From: Owenia fusiformis
Lineage: Eukaryota > Annelida > Polychaeta > Sabellida > Oweniidae
Direction: 5' to 3'
DNA: 64,000 nucleotides
Assembly (NCBI GenBank): GCA_903813345.2
Contig: CAIIXF020000005.1
Location: 36,027,375 to 36,091,374, forward strand
Under the pieces are notes generated by a model. That model made no database searches, was not told the origin of the DNA, and was given only the letters and a program-made list of their open reading frames with translations. Of the stretch, positions 15,001 to 30,000 are shown one piece after another; positions within the stretch are counted from its first letter, which is position 1, and each line of letters opens with the position of its first letter. The translations under genes were made by a program, and so were the position numbers.

Positions 15001-18000
15001 GTTGAGATACTTGGTGATAGGACAGTCCACTAAGTTTGCCAAGAAAAGGGTACTGAATATAAAACAGTGCCTCCTTTCATTGCCAATTTTAGTAAACCTG
15101 AACTTTGCTGTTTGCTTGTTGAAATTCTTGATGATAGGTCAGTTCACTAAGTTTGCCAAGAAAGGGATACTGAATATGAAACAGTGCCTCCTTTCATTGC
15201 CAATTTCAGTAAACCTGATATTTGTTGTTTGCTTGTTGAGATACTTGATGATAGGTTAGTCCACTAAGTTTGCCAAGAAAGGGATACTGAATATGAAACA
15301 GTGCCTCCTTTCATTGCCAATTTCAGTAAACCTGAACTTTGCTGTTTGCCAGTTGAGATACTTGATGATAGGTTAGTCCACTAAGTTTGCCAAGAAAGGG
15401 ATACTGAATATGAAACAGTGCCTCCTTTCATTGCCAATTTCAGTAAACCTGAACTTTCCTGTTTGCCAGTTCAGATGATTGATGATAGGTCAGTCCACTA
15501 AGTTTGCCAAGAAAAGGGTACTGAATAAAAAACAGTGCCTCCTTTCATTGCCAATTTTAGTAAACCTGAACTTTGCTGTTTGCTTGTTGAAATTCTTGAT
15601 GATAGGTCAGTTCACTAAGTTTGCCAAGAAAGGGATACTGAATATGAAACAGTGCCTCCTTTCATTGCCAATTTCAGTAAACCTGATATTTGTTGTTTGC
15701 TTGTTGAGATACTTGATGATAGGTTAGTCCACTAAGTTTGCCAAGAAAGGGATACTGAATATGAAACAGTGCCTCCTTTCATTGCCAATTTCAGTAAACC
15801 TGAACTTTGCTGTTTGCCAGTTGAGATACTTGATGATAGGTTAGTCCACTAAGTTTGCCAAGAAAGGGATACTGAATATGAAACAGTGCCTCCTTTCATT
15901 GCCAATTTCAGTAAACCTGAACTTTGCTGTTTGCCAGTTGAGATACTTGATGATAGGTCAGTTCACTACGTTTGCCAAGAAAGGGGTACTGAATATGAAA
16001 CAGTGCCTCCTTTCATTGCCAATTTCAGTAAACCTGATATTTGCTGTTTGCAAGTTCAGATACTTGATGATAGGTCAGTCCACTAAGTTTGCCAAGAAAT
16101 GGGTACTGAATATAAAACAGTGCCTCCTTTCATTGCCAATTTCAGTAAACCTGAACTTTGCTGTTTACTAGTTGAGATACTTGGTGATAGGACAGTCCAC
16201 TAAGTTTGCCAAGAAAGTGGTACTGAATATGAAACAGTGCCTGCTTTCATTGCCAATTTCAGTAAACCTGATATTTGCTGTTTGCAAGTTCAGATACTTG
16301 ATGATAGGTCAGTCCACTAAGTTTGCCAAGAAATGGGTACTGAATATAAAACAGTGCCTCCTTTCATTGCCAATTTCAGTAAACCTGAACTTTGCTGCTT
16401 GCTAGTTGAAATTCTTGATGATAGGTTTGTCCACTAAGTTTGCCAAGAAAGGGGTACTGAATACAAAACAGCGCCTCCTTTCATTGCCAATTTCAGTAAA
16501 CCTGAACTTTGCTGCTTGCTAGTTGAAATTCTTGATGATAGGTCAGTCCACTAAGTTTGCCAAGAAAGGGGTACTGAATACAAAACAGCGCCTCCTTTCA
16601 TTGCCAATTTCAGTAAACCTGAACTTTGCTGCTTGCTAGTTGAAATTCTTGATGATAGGTCAGTCCACTAAGTTTGCCAAGAAAGGGGTACTGAATATAA
16701 AACAGTGCCTCCTTTCATTGCCAATTTCAGTAAACCTGAACTTTGCTGCTTGCTAGTTGAAATTCTTGATGATAGGTCAGTCCACTAAGTTTGCCAAGAA
16801 AGGGGTACTGAAGACAAAACAGTGCCTCCTTTCATTGCCAATTTCAGTAAACCTGAACTTTGCTGCTTGCTAGTTGAAATTCTTGATGAAAGGTCAGTCC
16901 ACTAAGTTTGCCAAGAAAGGGATACTGAATATAAAACAGTGCCTCCTTTCATTGCCAATTTCAGTAAACCTGATATTTGCTCTTTGCAAGTTCAGATACT
17001 TGATGATGAGTCAGTCCACTAAGTTTGCCAAGAAAAGGGTACTGAATACAAAACAGTGCCTCCTTTCATTGCCAATTTCAGTAAACCTGAACTTTGCTGC
17101 TTGCTAGTTGAAATTCTTGATGAAAGGTCAGTCCACTAAGTTTGCCAAGAAAGAGGTACTGAATACAAAACAGTGCCTCCTTTCATTGCCAATTTCAGTA
17201 AACCTGAACTTTGCTGTTTGCTAGTTGACATTCTTGATGATAGGTCAGTCCACTAAGTTTGCCAAAAAAGGGGTACTGAATATAAAACAGTGCCTCCTTT
17301 CATTGCCAATTTCAGTAAACCTGAACTTTGCTGTTTGCTAGTTGACATTCTTGATGATGGGTCAGTCCACTAAGTTTGCCAAGAAAGGGGTACTGAAGAC
17401 AAAACAGTGTCTCCTTTCATTGCCAATTTTAGTAAACCGTAGCTTTGTCTTTTGCCAGTGCCTCATTCTATTGCCAATGTCTGTAAATTAAAATACTGGA
17501 ACAATCACATATAACTTATGAAAACCAAATGATGATAAATTATTCACAAAGTTTGGCAAGAAGGATGCACTGAATTTAATAGAACAGTGCCTCATTCTAT
17601 TGCCAATGTCTGTAAATGATAATACTGGAACAATCACATATAACTTATGAAAACCAAATGATGATAAATTATTCACAAAGTTTGGCAAGAAGGATGCACT
17701 GAATTTAATAGAACAGTGCCTCATTCTATTGCCAATGTCTGTAAATGATAATACTGGAACAATCACATATAACTTATGAAAACCAAATGATGATAAATTA
17801 TTCACAAAGTTTGGCAAGAAGGATGCACTGAATTTAATAGAACAGTGCCTCATTCTATTGCCAATGTCTGTAAATGATAATACTGGAACAATCACATATA
17901 ACTTGTGAAAATCAAATGATGATAAATAATTCACAAAGTTTGGCAAGAAAGTTGCACTGAATTTCATAGAACAGTGCCTCATTCTATTGCCAATGTCAGT

Positions 18001-21000
18001 GAATTAAAATACTGGAATATTTCTTGGGAAAACCAAATGAAGATAAATAATTCACAAAGTTTGGCAAGAAGGATGCACTGAATTTAATAGAACAGTGCCT
18101 CATTCTATTGCCAATGTCTGTAAATGATAATACTGGAACAATCACATATAACTTGTGAAAATCAAATGATGATAAATTATTCACAAAGTTTGGCAAGAAG
18201 GATGCACTGAATTTAATAGAACAGTGCCTCATTCTATTGCCAATGTCTGTAAATGATAATACTGGAACAATCACATATAACTTATGAAAACCAAATGATG
18301 ATAAATTATTCACAAAGTTTGGCAAGAAGGATGCACTGAATTTATTAGAACAGTGCCTCATTCTATTGCCAATGTCAGTGAATTAAAATACTGAACAATC
18401 GCATATAACTTGTGAAAATCAAATGATGATAAATAATTCACAAAGTTTGACAAGAAAGTTGCACTGAATTTAATAGAACAGTGCCTCATTCTATTGCCAA
18501 TGTCTGTAAATTAAAATACTGGAACAATCACGTTTAACTTGTGAAAACCAAATGATGATAAATAATTCACAAAGTTTGGCAAGAAGGATGCACTGAATTT
18601 AATAGAACAGTGCCTCATTCTATTGCCAATGTCAGTGAATTAAAATACTTGAACAATCGCATATAACTTGTGAAAATCAAATGATGATAAATAATTCACA
18701 AAGTTTGGCAAGAAAGTTGCACTGAATTTAATAGAACAGTGCCTCATTCTATTGCCAATGTCTGTAAATGATAATACTCGAACAATCACATATAACTTAT
18801 GAAAACCAAATGATGATAAATAATTCACCAAGTTTGACAAGAAATTTGCACTGAATTTAATAGGACAGTGCCTCATTCTATTGCCAATGTCCGTGAATTA
18901 AAATACTGAACAATTGCATATTACTTGTGAAAACCAAATGAAGATAAATTATTCACAAAGTTTGACAAGAGAGATGCACTGAATTTAATAGAACAGTGCC
19001 TCATTCTATTGCCAATGTCTGTAAATTAAAAATACTGTAACAATTGCATATAACTTGTGAAAATCAAATGATGATAAATAATTCACAAAGTTTGGCAAGA
19101 AAGTTGCACTGAATTTAATAGAACAGTGACTCATTCTATTGCCAATGTCTGTAAATTAAAATACTGGAAGAATTGCATATTACTTGTGAAAACCAAATGA
19201 AGATAAATAATTCACAAAGTTTGGCAAGAAAGTTGCACTGAATTTAATAGAACAGTGCCTCATTCTATTGCCAATGTCTGTAAATTAAAATACTGGAACA
19301 ATCACATATAACTTGTGAAAATCAAATGATGATAAATAAATCACCAAGTTTGGCAAGAAAATTGCACTGAATTTAATAGAACAGTGCCTCATTCTATTGC
19401 CAATGTCTGTAAATTAAAATACTCGAACAATCGCATATTACTTTTGAAAATCAAATGATGATAAATAACTCACAAAGTTTGACAAGAAAGTTGCACTGAA
19501 TTTAATAGAACAGTGCCTCATTCTATTGCCAATGTCTGTCAATTAAAATACTGAACAAATGCATATTACTTGAGAAAACTGGATGATGGTAAATAATTTA
19601 CAAAGTTTGACAAGAAAGTTGCACTGAATTTAATAGAACAGTGCCTCATTCTATTGCCAATGTCTGTAAATTAAAATACTCGAACAATGGCATATTACTT
19701 ATGAAAATCAAATGATGATAAATAACTCACAAAGTTTGACAAGAAAGTTGCACTGAATTTAATAGAACAGTGCCTCATTCTATTGCCAATGTCTGTAAAT
19801 TAAAATACTCGAACAATGGCATATTACTTATGAAAATCAAATGATGATAAATAACTCACAAAGTTTGACAAGAAAGTTGCACTGAATTTAATAGAACAGT
19901 GCCTCATTCTATTGCCAATGTCTGTAAATTAAAATACTCGAACAATGGCATATTACTTATGAAAATCAAATGATGATAAATAACTCACAAAGTTTGACAA
20001 GAGAGATGCACTGAATTTAATAGAACAGTGCCTCATTCTATTGCCAATGTCTGTAAATTAAAATACCGGATCAATTTCATATTACTTGAGAAAACTGAAT
20101 GAAGATAAATAATCCACAAAGTTTGCCAAGAAAGTTGCACTGAATTTAATAGAACAGTGCCTCATTCTATTGCCAATGTCTGTAAATTAAAATACCGGAT
20201 CAATTTCATATTACTTGAGAAAACTGAATGAAGATAAATAATTCACAAAGTTTGGCAAGAAAGTTGCACTGAGTTTAATAGAACAGTGACTCATTCTGTT
20301 GCCAATGTCTGTGAATTAAGATACTGGAACAAACGCATATTACTTTTGAAAACTGAATGAAGATAAATTATTCACAAAGTTTGGCAAGAAAGTTGCACTG
20401 AGTTAAATAGAACAGTGCCTCATTCAATTGCCAATGTCTGTAAATAAAAAATATTGGAACAAACGCATATTGCTTATGAAAACTGAATGAAGATAAATAA
20501 TTCACAAAGTTTGACAAGAAAGTTGCACTGAATTTATTAGAACAGTGCCTCATTCTATTGCCAATGTCTGTGAATTAAAATACTGAACAAATGCATATTT
20601 CTTGGGAAAACCAAATGAAGATAAATAATTCACAAAGTTTGACAAGAAAGTTGCACTGAATTTATTAGAACAGTGCCTCATTCTATTGCCAATGTCTGTG
20701 AATTAAAATACTGAACAAATGCATATTTCTTGGGAAAACCAAATGAAGATAAATAATTCACAAAGTTTGACAAGAAAGTTGCACTGAATTTAATAGAACA
20801 GTGCCTCATTCAATTGCCAATGTCCGTGAATTAAAAATACTGGAACAATGGCATATAACTTGTGAAAATCAAATAAAGATAAATAATTCACAAAGTTTGG
20901 CAAGAAAGTTGCACTGAACTTAATAGAACAGTGCCTCATTCTATTGCCAATGTCTGTGAATTAAAATACTGAACAAATGCATATTTCTTGGGAAAACCAA

Positions 21001-24000
21001 ATGAAGATAGATAATTCACAAAGTTTGACAAGAAAGTTGCACTGAGTTTAATAAAACAGTGCCTCATTCTATTGCCAATGTATGTTAATTTATTTTATTT
21101 TTTTTATTAAGATAAATTTATTTTATTTAATAGAACAGTGCCTCATTCTATTGCCAATGTCTGTCAATTAAAATACTGGAACAATCGCATATAAGTTGTG
21201 AAAATCAAATGATGATAAATAATTCACAAAGTTTGGCAAGAAAGTTGCACTGAATTTATTAGAACAGTGCCTCATTCTATTGCCAATGTCTGTAAATTAA
21301 AATACTCGAACAATCGCATATTACTTGAGAAAACTGGATGATGATAAATAATTCACAAAGTTTGACAAGAAAGTTGCACTGAATTTAATAGAACAGTGCC
21401 TCATTCTATTGCCAATGTCTGTAAATTATAATACTGGAACAATTGCATATTACTTGTCAAAACCAAATGAAGATAAATAATTCACAAAGTTTGACAAGAA
21501 AGATGCACTGAATTTAATAGAACAGTGCCTCATTCTATTGCCAATGTCAGTGAATTAAAATACTGGAACAATCACATATAACTTATGAAAACCGAATGAA
21601 GATGAATAATTCACCAAGTTTGACAAGAAAGTTGCACTGAATTTAATAGAACAGTGCCTCATTCTATTGCCAATGTCTGTAAATTAAAATACTCAAACAA
21701 TTGCATATAACTTGTGAAAATCAAATGATGATAAATAACTCACAAAGTTTGGCAAGAAGGTTGCACTGAATTTATTAGAACAGTGCCTCATTCTATTGCC
21801 AATGTCTGTGAATTAAAATACTGGAACAATGGCATATTGCTTGAGAAAATCGTATGATGATAAATAATTCACAAAGTTTGACAAGAAAGTTGCACTGAAT
21901 TTAATAGAACAGTGCCTCATTCTATTGCCAATGTCTGTGAATTAAAATACTGGAACAATGGCATATTGCTTGAGAAAATCGTATGATGATAAATAATTCA
22001 CAAAGTTTGACAAGAAAGTTGCACTGAATTTAATAGAACAGTGCCTCATTCTATTGCCAATGTCCGTGAATTAAGATATTGGAACAACCACATATAACTT
22101 GTGAAAATCAAGTGAAGATAAATAATTCACAAAGTTTGACAAGAAAGTTGCACTGAATTTAATAGAACAGTGCCTCATTCAATTGCCAATGTCTGTAAAT
22201 TAAAATACTGGAACAATCACATATTACTTGTGAAAATCAAATGAAGATAAATAATTCACAAAGTTTGACAAGAAAGTTGCACTGAATTTAATAGAACAGT
22301 GCCTCATTCTATTGCCAATGTCTGTAAATTAAAATACTTGAACAATCGCATATAACTTGTGAAAACAGAATGATGATAAATAATTCACAAAGTTTGACAA
22401 GAAAGTTGCACTGAGTTTAATAGAACAGTGCCTCATTCTATTGCCAATGTCTGTAAACTAAAATACTTGAACAATCACATATAACTTGAGAAAACTGAAT
22501 GATGATAAATAATTCACAGAGTTTGACATGAAAGTTGCACTGAGTTTATTAGAACAGTGCCTCATTCAATTGCCAATGTCCGTGAATTAAAATACTGGAA
22601 CAATCACATATAAGTTGTGAAAACCAAATGAAGATAAATAATTCACAAAGTTTGACAAGAAAGTTGCACTGAATTTAATAGAACAGTGCCTCATTCAATT
22701 GCCAATGTCCGTGAATTAAAATACTGGAACAATCACATATAAGTTGTGAAAACCAAATGAAGATAAATAATTCACAAAGTTTGGCAAGAAAGTTGCACTG
22801 AATTTAATAGAACAGTGCCTCATTCAATTGCCAATGTCTGTAAATTAAATATATTGGAACAAACGCATATTACTTTTGAAAACTGAATGAAGATAAATAA
22901 TTCACAAAGTTTGGCAAGAAAGTTGCACTGAGTTTAATAGAACAGTGCCTCATTCTATTGCCAATGTCTGTAAATTAAAATACTGGAACAATCACATATT
23001 ACTTGTGAAAATCAAATGATGATAAATAATTCACAAAGTTTGGCAAGAAAGTTGCACTGAATTTAATAGAACAGTGCCTCTTTCTATTGCCAATGTCTGT
23101 AAATTAAAATACTTGAACAATCGCATATTACTTTTGAAAACTGAATGAAGATAAATAATTCACAAAGTTTGACAAGAAAGATGCACTGAATTTAATAGAA
23201 CAGTGCCTCATTCTATTGCCAATGTCTGTAAACTAAAATACTTGAACAATCACATATAACTTGAGAAAACAGAATGATGATAAATAATTCACAAAGTTTG
23301 ACAAGAAAGTTGCACTGAGTTTAATAGAACAGTGCCTCATTCTATTGCCAATGTCTGTAAACTAAAATACTTGAACAATCACATATAACTTGAGAAAACT
23401 GAATGATGATAAATAATTCACAGAGTTTGACATGAAAGTTGCACTGAGTTTATTAGAACAGTGCCTCATTCAATTGCCAATGTCTGTGAATTAAAATACT
23501 GGAACAATCACATATTACTTGTGAAAATCAAATGATGATAAATAATTCACAAAGTTTGGCAAGAAAGTTGCACTGAATTTAATAGAACAGTGCCTCATTC
23601 TATTGCCAATGTCTGTCAATTAAAATACTTGAACAATCACATATTACTTGAAAAAGCCAAATGAAGATAAATAATTCACAAAGTTTGGCAAGAAAGTTGC
23701 ACTGAATTTAATAGAACAGTGCCTCTTTCTATTGCCAATGTCTGTCAATTAAAATACTGGAACAATCACATATTACTTGAAAAAGCCAAATGAAGATAAA
23801 TAATTCACAAAGTTTGACAAGAAAGTTGCACTGAATTTAATAGAACAGTGCCTCATTCTATTGCCAATGTCTGTCAATTAAAATACTTGAACAATCACAT
23901 ATTACTTGAAAAAGCCAAATGAAGATAAATAATTCACAAAGTTTGACAAGAAAGTTGCACTGAATTTAATAGAACAGTGCCTCATTCAATTGCCAATGTC

Positions 24001-27000
24001 TGTAAATTAAAATACTGGAACAATCACATATTACTTGTGAAAATCAAATGATGATAAATAATTCACAAAGTTTGGCAAGAAAGTTGCACTGAATTTAATA
24101 GAACAGTGCCTCTTTCTATTGCCAATGTCTGTAAATTAAAATACTTGAACAATCGCATATTACTTTTGAAAACTGAATGAAGATAAATAATTCACAAAGT
24201 TTGACAAGAAAGATGCACTGAATTTAATAGAACAGTGCCTCATTCAATTGCCAATGTCCGTGAATTAAAAATACTGGAACAATGGCATATAACTTGTGAA
24301 AATCAAATGATGATAAATAATTCACAAAGTTTGGCAAGAAAGTTGCACTGAATTTAATAGAACAGTGCCTCATTCTATTGCCAATGTCTGTAAACTAAAA
24401 TACTTGAACAATCACATATAACTTGAGAAAACTGAATGATGATAAATAATTCACAGAGTTTGACATGAAAGTTGCACTGAGTTTAATAGAACAGTGCCTC
24501 ATTCTATTGCCAATGTCTGTAAATTAAATATATTGGAACAAACGCATATTACTTTTGAAAACTGAATGAAGATAAATAATTCACAAAGTTTGGCAAGAAA
24601 GTTGCACTGAATTTAATAGAACAGTGCATCATTCTATTGCCAATGTCTGTAAATTAAAATACTGGAACAACACATATAAATAGTGAAAAACAAATGATGA
24701 TAAATAATTCACAAAGTTTGACAAGAAAGTTGCACTGAATTTAATAGAACAGTGCCTCATTCTATTGCCAATGTCTGTGAATTAAAATACTGGAACAATT
24801 GCATATTGCTTGAGAAAATCGTATGATGATAAATAATTCACAAAGTTTGACAAGAAAGTTGCACTGAATTTAATAGAACAGTGCCTCATTCTATTGCCAA
24901 TGTCTGTGAATTAAAATACTGGATCGAACAATCGCATTTTACTGGAGAAAACTGAATGAAGATAAATAATTCACAAAGTTTGACAAGAAAGTTGCACTGA
25001 ATTTAATAGAACAGTGCCTCATTCTATTGCCAATGTCTGTGAATTAAAATACTGGATCGAACAATCGCATTTTACTGGAGAAAACTGAATGAAGATAAAT
25101 AATTCACAAAGTTTGACAAGAAAGTTGCACTGAATTTAATAGAACAGTGCCTCATTCTATTGCCAATGTCTGTCAATTAAAATACTTGAACAATCACATA
25201 TTACTTGAAAAAGCCAAATGAAGATAAATAATTCACAAAGTTTGACAAGAAAGTTGCACTGAATTTAATAGAACAGTGCCTCATTCTATTGCCAATGTCA
25301 GTGAATTAAAATACTGGAACAATGGCATATTGCTTGAGAAAATCGTATGATGATAAATAATTCACAAAGTTTGACAAGAAAGTTGCACTGAATTTAATAA
25401 AACAGTGCCTCATTCTATTGCCAATGTCTGTAAATTAAAATACTCGAACAATCGCATATTACTTGAGAAAACTGAATGAAGATAAATAATTCACAAAGTT
25501 TGACAAGAAAGTTGCACTGAATTTAATAGAACAGTGCCTCATTCTATTGCCAATGTCTGTGAATTAAAATACTGGATCGAACAATCGCATTTTACTGGAG
25601 AAAACTGAATGAAGATAAATAATTCACAAAGTTTGACAAGAAAGTTGCACTGAATTTAATAGAACAGTGCCTCATTCTATTGCCAATGTCTGTGAATTAA
25701 AATACTGGATCGAACAATCGCATTTTACTGGAGAAAACTGAATGAAGATAAATAATTCACAAAGTTTGACAAGAAAGTTGCACTGACTTTAATAGAACAG
25801 TGCCTCATTCTATTGCCAATGTCTGTGAATTAAAATACTGGATCGAACAATCGCATTTTACTGGAGAAAACTGAATGAAGATAAATAATTCACAAAGTTT
25901 GACAAGAAAGTTGCACTGAATTTAATAGAACAGTGCCTCATTCTATTGCCAATGTCAGTGAATTAAAATACTGGAACAATCACATATAACTTGTGAAAAT
26001 TGAATGAAGATAAATAATTCACAAAGTTTGACAAGAAAGTTGCACTGAATTTAATAGAACAGTGCCTCTTTCTATTGCCAATGTCTGGAAATTAAAATAC
26101 TGGAACAATCGCATTTTACTCGAGAAAACTGAATGAAGATTAATAATTCACCAAGTTTGGCAAGAACGTTGCACTGAGTTTAATAGAACAGTGCCTCTTT
26201 CTATTGCCAATGTCTGGAAATTAAAATACTGGAACAATCGCATTTTACTCGAGAAAACTGAATGAAGATAAATAATTCACAAAGTTTGACAAGAAAGTTG
26301 CACTGAATTTAATAGAACAGTGCCTCATTCTATTGCCAATGTCTGTGAATTAAAATACTGGAACAATGGCATATTGCTTGAGAAATCGGATGATGATAAA
26401 TAATTCACAAAGTTTGACAAGAAAGTTGCACTGAATTTAATAGAACAGTGCCTCATTCTATTGCCAATGTCTGTAAATTAAAAATACTGGAACAATGGCG
26501 TATTACTTGAGAAAATCGTATGATGATAAATAATTCAAAGTTTGACAAGAAAGTTGCACTGAATTTAATAGAACAGTGCCTCATTCTATTGCCAATGTCT
26601 GTAAATTAAAAATACTGGAACAATGGCATATTGCTTGAGAAATTGGATGATGATAAATAATTCACAAAGTTTGACAAGAAAGTTGCACTGAATTTAATAG
26701 AACAGTGCCTCATTCTATTGCCAATGTCTGTAAACTAAAATACTTGAACAATCACATATAACTTGAGAAAACTGAATGATGATAAATAATTCACAGAGTT
26801 TGACATGAAAGTTGCACTGAGTTTATTAGAACAGTGCCTCATTCAATTGCCAATGTCTGTGAATTAAAATACTGGAACAATCACATATTACTTGTGAAAA
26901 TCAAATGATGATAAATAATTCACAAAGTTTGACAAGAAAGTTGCACTGAATTTAATAGAACAGTGCATCATTCTATTGCCAATGTCTGTAAATTAAAATA

Positions 27001-30000
27001 CTGGAACAACACATATAAATAGTGAAAAACAAATGATGATAAATAATTCACAAAGTTTGACAAGAAAGTTGCACTGACTTTAATAGAACAGTGCCTCATT
27101 CTATTGCCAATGTCTGTGAATTAAAATACTGGAACAATGGCATATTGCTTGAGAAAATTGTATGGTGATAAATAATTCACAAAGTTTGACAACAAAGTTG
27201 CACTGAATTTAATAGAACAGTGCCTCATTCTATTGCCAATGTCTGTAAATTAAAAATACTGGAACAATGGCATATTGCTTGAGAAATTGGATGATGATAA
27301 ATAATTCACAAAGTTTGACAAGAAAGTTGCACTGAACTTAATAGAACAGTGCCTCATTCTATTGCCAATGTCTGTCAATTAAAATACTTGAACAATCACA
27401 TATTACTTGAAAAAGCCAAATGAAGATAAATAATTCACAAAGTTTGACAAGAAAGTTGCACTGAATTTAATAGAACAGTGCCTCATTCTATTGCCAATGT
27501 CAGTGAATTAAAATACTGGAACTATCACAAATGTAAAAATCAACTGATGATAAATAATTCACAAAGGTTGGCAAGAAAGACCCACTGAATATTAAGGACC
27601 AGTGTATCTTTCTATTGCCAATGTCTGTAAACCAATCTTTCTGAAAATCCTTAACAAAAAGTTGATGAATTATTTACATATTTACCTGTCCTGCTTTCTT
27701 GATGTGTGACTCTCTTAGTCCTGAAGAATCCTGAATATGTCACTGTCTGCTCAATATCTGAGTATTTATACCCCTTCTTTCTAATCCATGTCAGTTTGTG
27801 TCATCTATACCTCCAAACTTCACAGTTTAATCCATGGTTTTATCAATTTGGCATTCGTTTGACAGCTCATTGTTTTAATCTGCTGTTTTTGTTTTTGTTA
27901 TTATCACTTGTTCATTAAGCTTATTAAGGATTTGTATTTTGACATGTGTTTTTTGAGTTTTATGTTTGGCAGTTTGCAGTATTGTCTAATTAGTTTAATT
28001 GAAGAATTGTTTTTCATTGTTTTTGTGTTGTCTTGATTGGATTTTAATGAAATAAATAATAAACTTATGATCATGAATTATAAATTAATTCAATCAATGT
28101 GAATTTTGTTTTTTAAAGAAACTTGTGATTTATTTTAAATATATCTTAATTTTTCATTTTAACCTTTTTCAAAATTGCAGATTTAGATAAAAATTAAGCT
28201 GGTAAAAATTTAGAAATATATGAGGATAAAATAATCCTATAATGGACTCATTTTGACAAACAGTGACCCAGTTTCTTCAGTATTAGGGATTATGAAATGC
28301 CATCAAATAAATGAGTTGAATGAATCAAAGAATGTTAATAGGAATCTTCCTGTGAATCAGTTATGTTTCTTTGAGCATATTTTCTAGTGACATATTTTAT
28401 TCCAAGATTTCATCCTTAAAATGTGTATTGATAAATGCATAAGATCAGAAGATACATTTCAATATAAAATTTCTCATTTAGAGATTTAGGGTTATAAAAA
28501 GGTATCTTGTTTAAGTTTTCTTTCTATCTTAGCTTAAAAGTAGAATTTAAGAATATTAGAAAATACAAATCTGGCAGAGGTGTTATTTTCATAGAATAAA
28601 CACAGAAGTTTGTCTGTGGGGTTAATAACTGACACCTACTGACAACGTAATGTTTTTATAGACAAGCAATCAGGACATCATTCCAAAGATTATATTTTTA
28701 ATACCTTCAACATTCTAAATTTTAAAAAGTAGAAATCAACAAAGTCAGATAATGACTTTTTATTTATTTACATTTCTTTATATTTGAAATGTGTCAAGGT
28801 TTCAATAATACCATAGTAGCATTTTGAGGAGCATTTCCTCAGATAATCAGGTTTAAGAGATTTGAGAAGATTGAATCAAAGAGTTTAATCCTGATTGCAA
28901 AAAAGTCATGCTTCTTTGAGCATTGTTAATAATACAGCAGTAGCATATTTTCTGGCAAGATTTTTTAATTGACAATGTTTATAGATATTTTCAAATTCTA
29001 TAGAGTTTAGAACTGGTGGTTTTAAAGATAAGTGTCTCATTCTATTGTTACTTTGTATTTTGATAGAGTAGAATGAAGATTAAAGAATGGATTGAAAAAT
29101 AAATTCCTTGCAGAGGTATTATGATTATAAAATAAACAAAGAAGTTTGTCTCTAAGGGATTAATAACTGACACATACTGACAACATAATGTTTTCATAGA
29201 CAAACAATCAAGACATCATTCCAAAACATATATTTTAGAATATAAAAATTACCAATTGATCAAAAGTTAAATACTTAAAATGTATTCTATACTATTGTTC
29301 TTGAATTAATTGAAATTTCTGTTCTTCAGAATTCTGAGCTCATGCCGGAACATTTTTTCTTTGTTTATACCCCTTTCTTAATACCTTATTAATCTGATTT
29401 ATATATTGAACTTAAGTTTAGGGAAATGAAAAATTTAACGTCAATTTTATTGAAATAGTGCAATATTATTGATATTTTCTCCTGTGTTTATTTTCAGATA
29501 TAATATACCAACTAAAACCTGGGAGACCATTGAACCTTTAACAGAGGGACCTGCCCAGCGTTACGGGCATAGTTTAATCTTACATGATGGTGCTATTTAC
29601 CTATACGGAGGTCTTATATATAATACTATCTCCAACGAACTCTGGAAATATACAATCAATGAGAATACATGGGAATTGCTGAACCCAAAAATGAATTCTT
29701 CGATTCCGTTATATGCAGTCGTAGGCCACACTGCACATATTATTGGGGATGTGATGTATGTTATATTTGGACATTCACCAACCTATGGCTATCTTAACAC
29801 AGTTTTGGAGTTCAATCTTAGTAAGTACAATTTGTTGATGTTTTGATTTTCACAATTAATCAATTGTAATATCTATTTTTGATATTGATGCAAAAAGATT
29901 TGATATGTATTGTACCCCAGTGTAAATCTTAAATGTAATTTTATTAATTATTCTACATCTCCTAATCTAAATTAGATGCATCATTTTATACAAAAGTATA

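Noticed and set aside
9575-17455. Open frames of 64-116 residues reading ...GQSTKFAKKGVLNIKQCLL...
   Set aside because: They arise because the satellite period (117 bp) is divisible by 3. Units interrupted by stops, no splice context, and no start shared by the array.
17488-20553. Minus-strand open frames (up to 164 residues) reading MRHCSIKFSASFLPN...
   Set aside because: Same artefact in the 129-bp satellite; most units further along break the frame.
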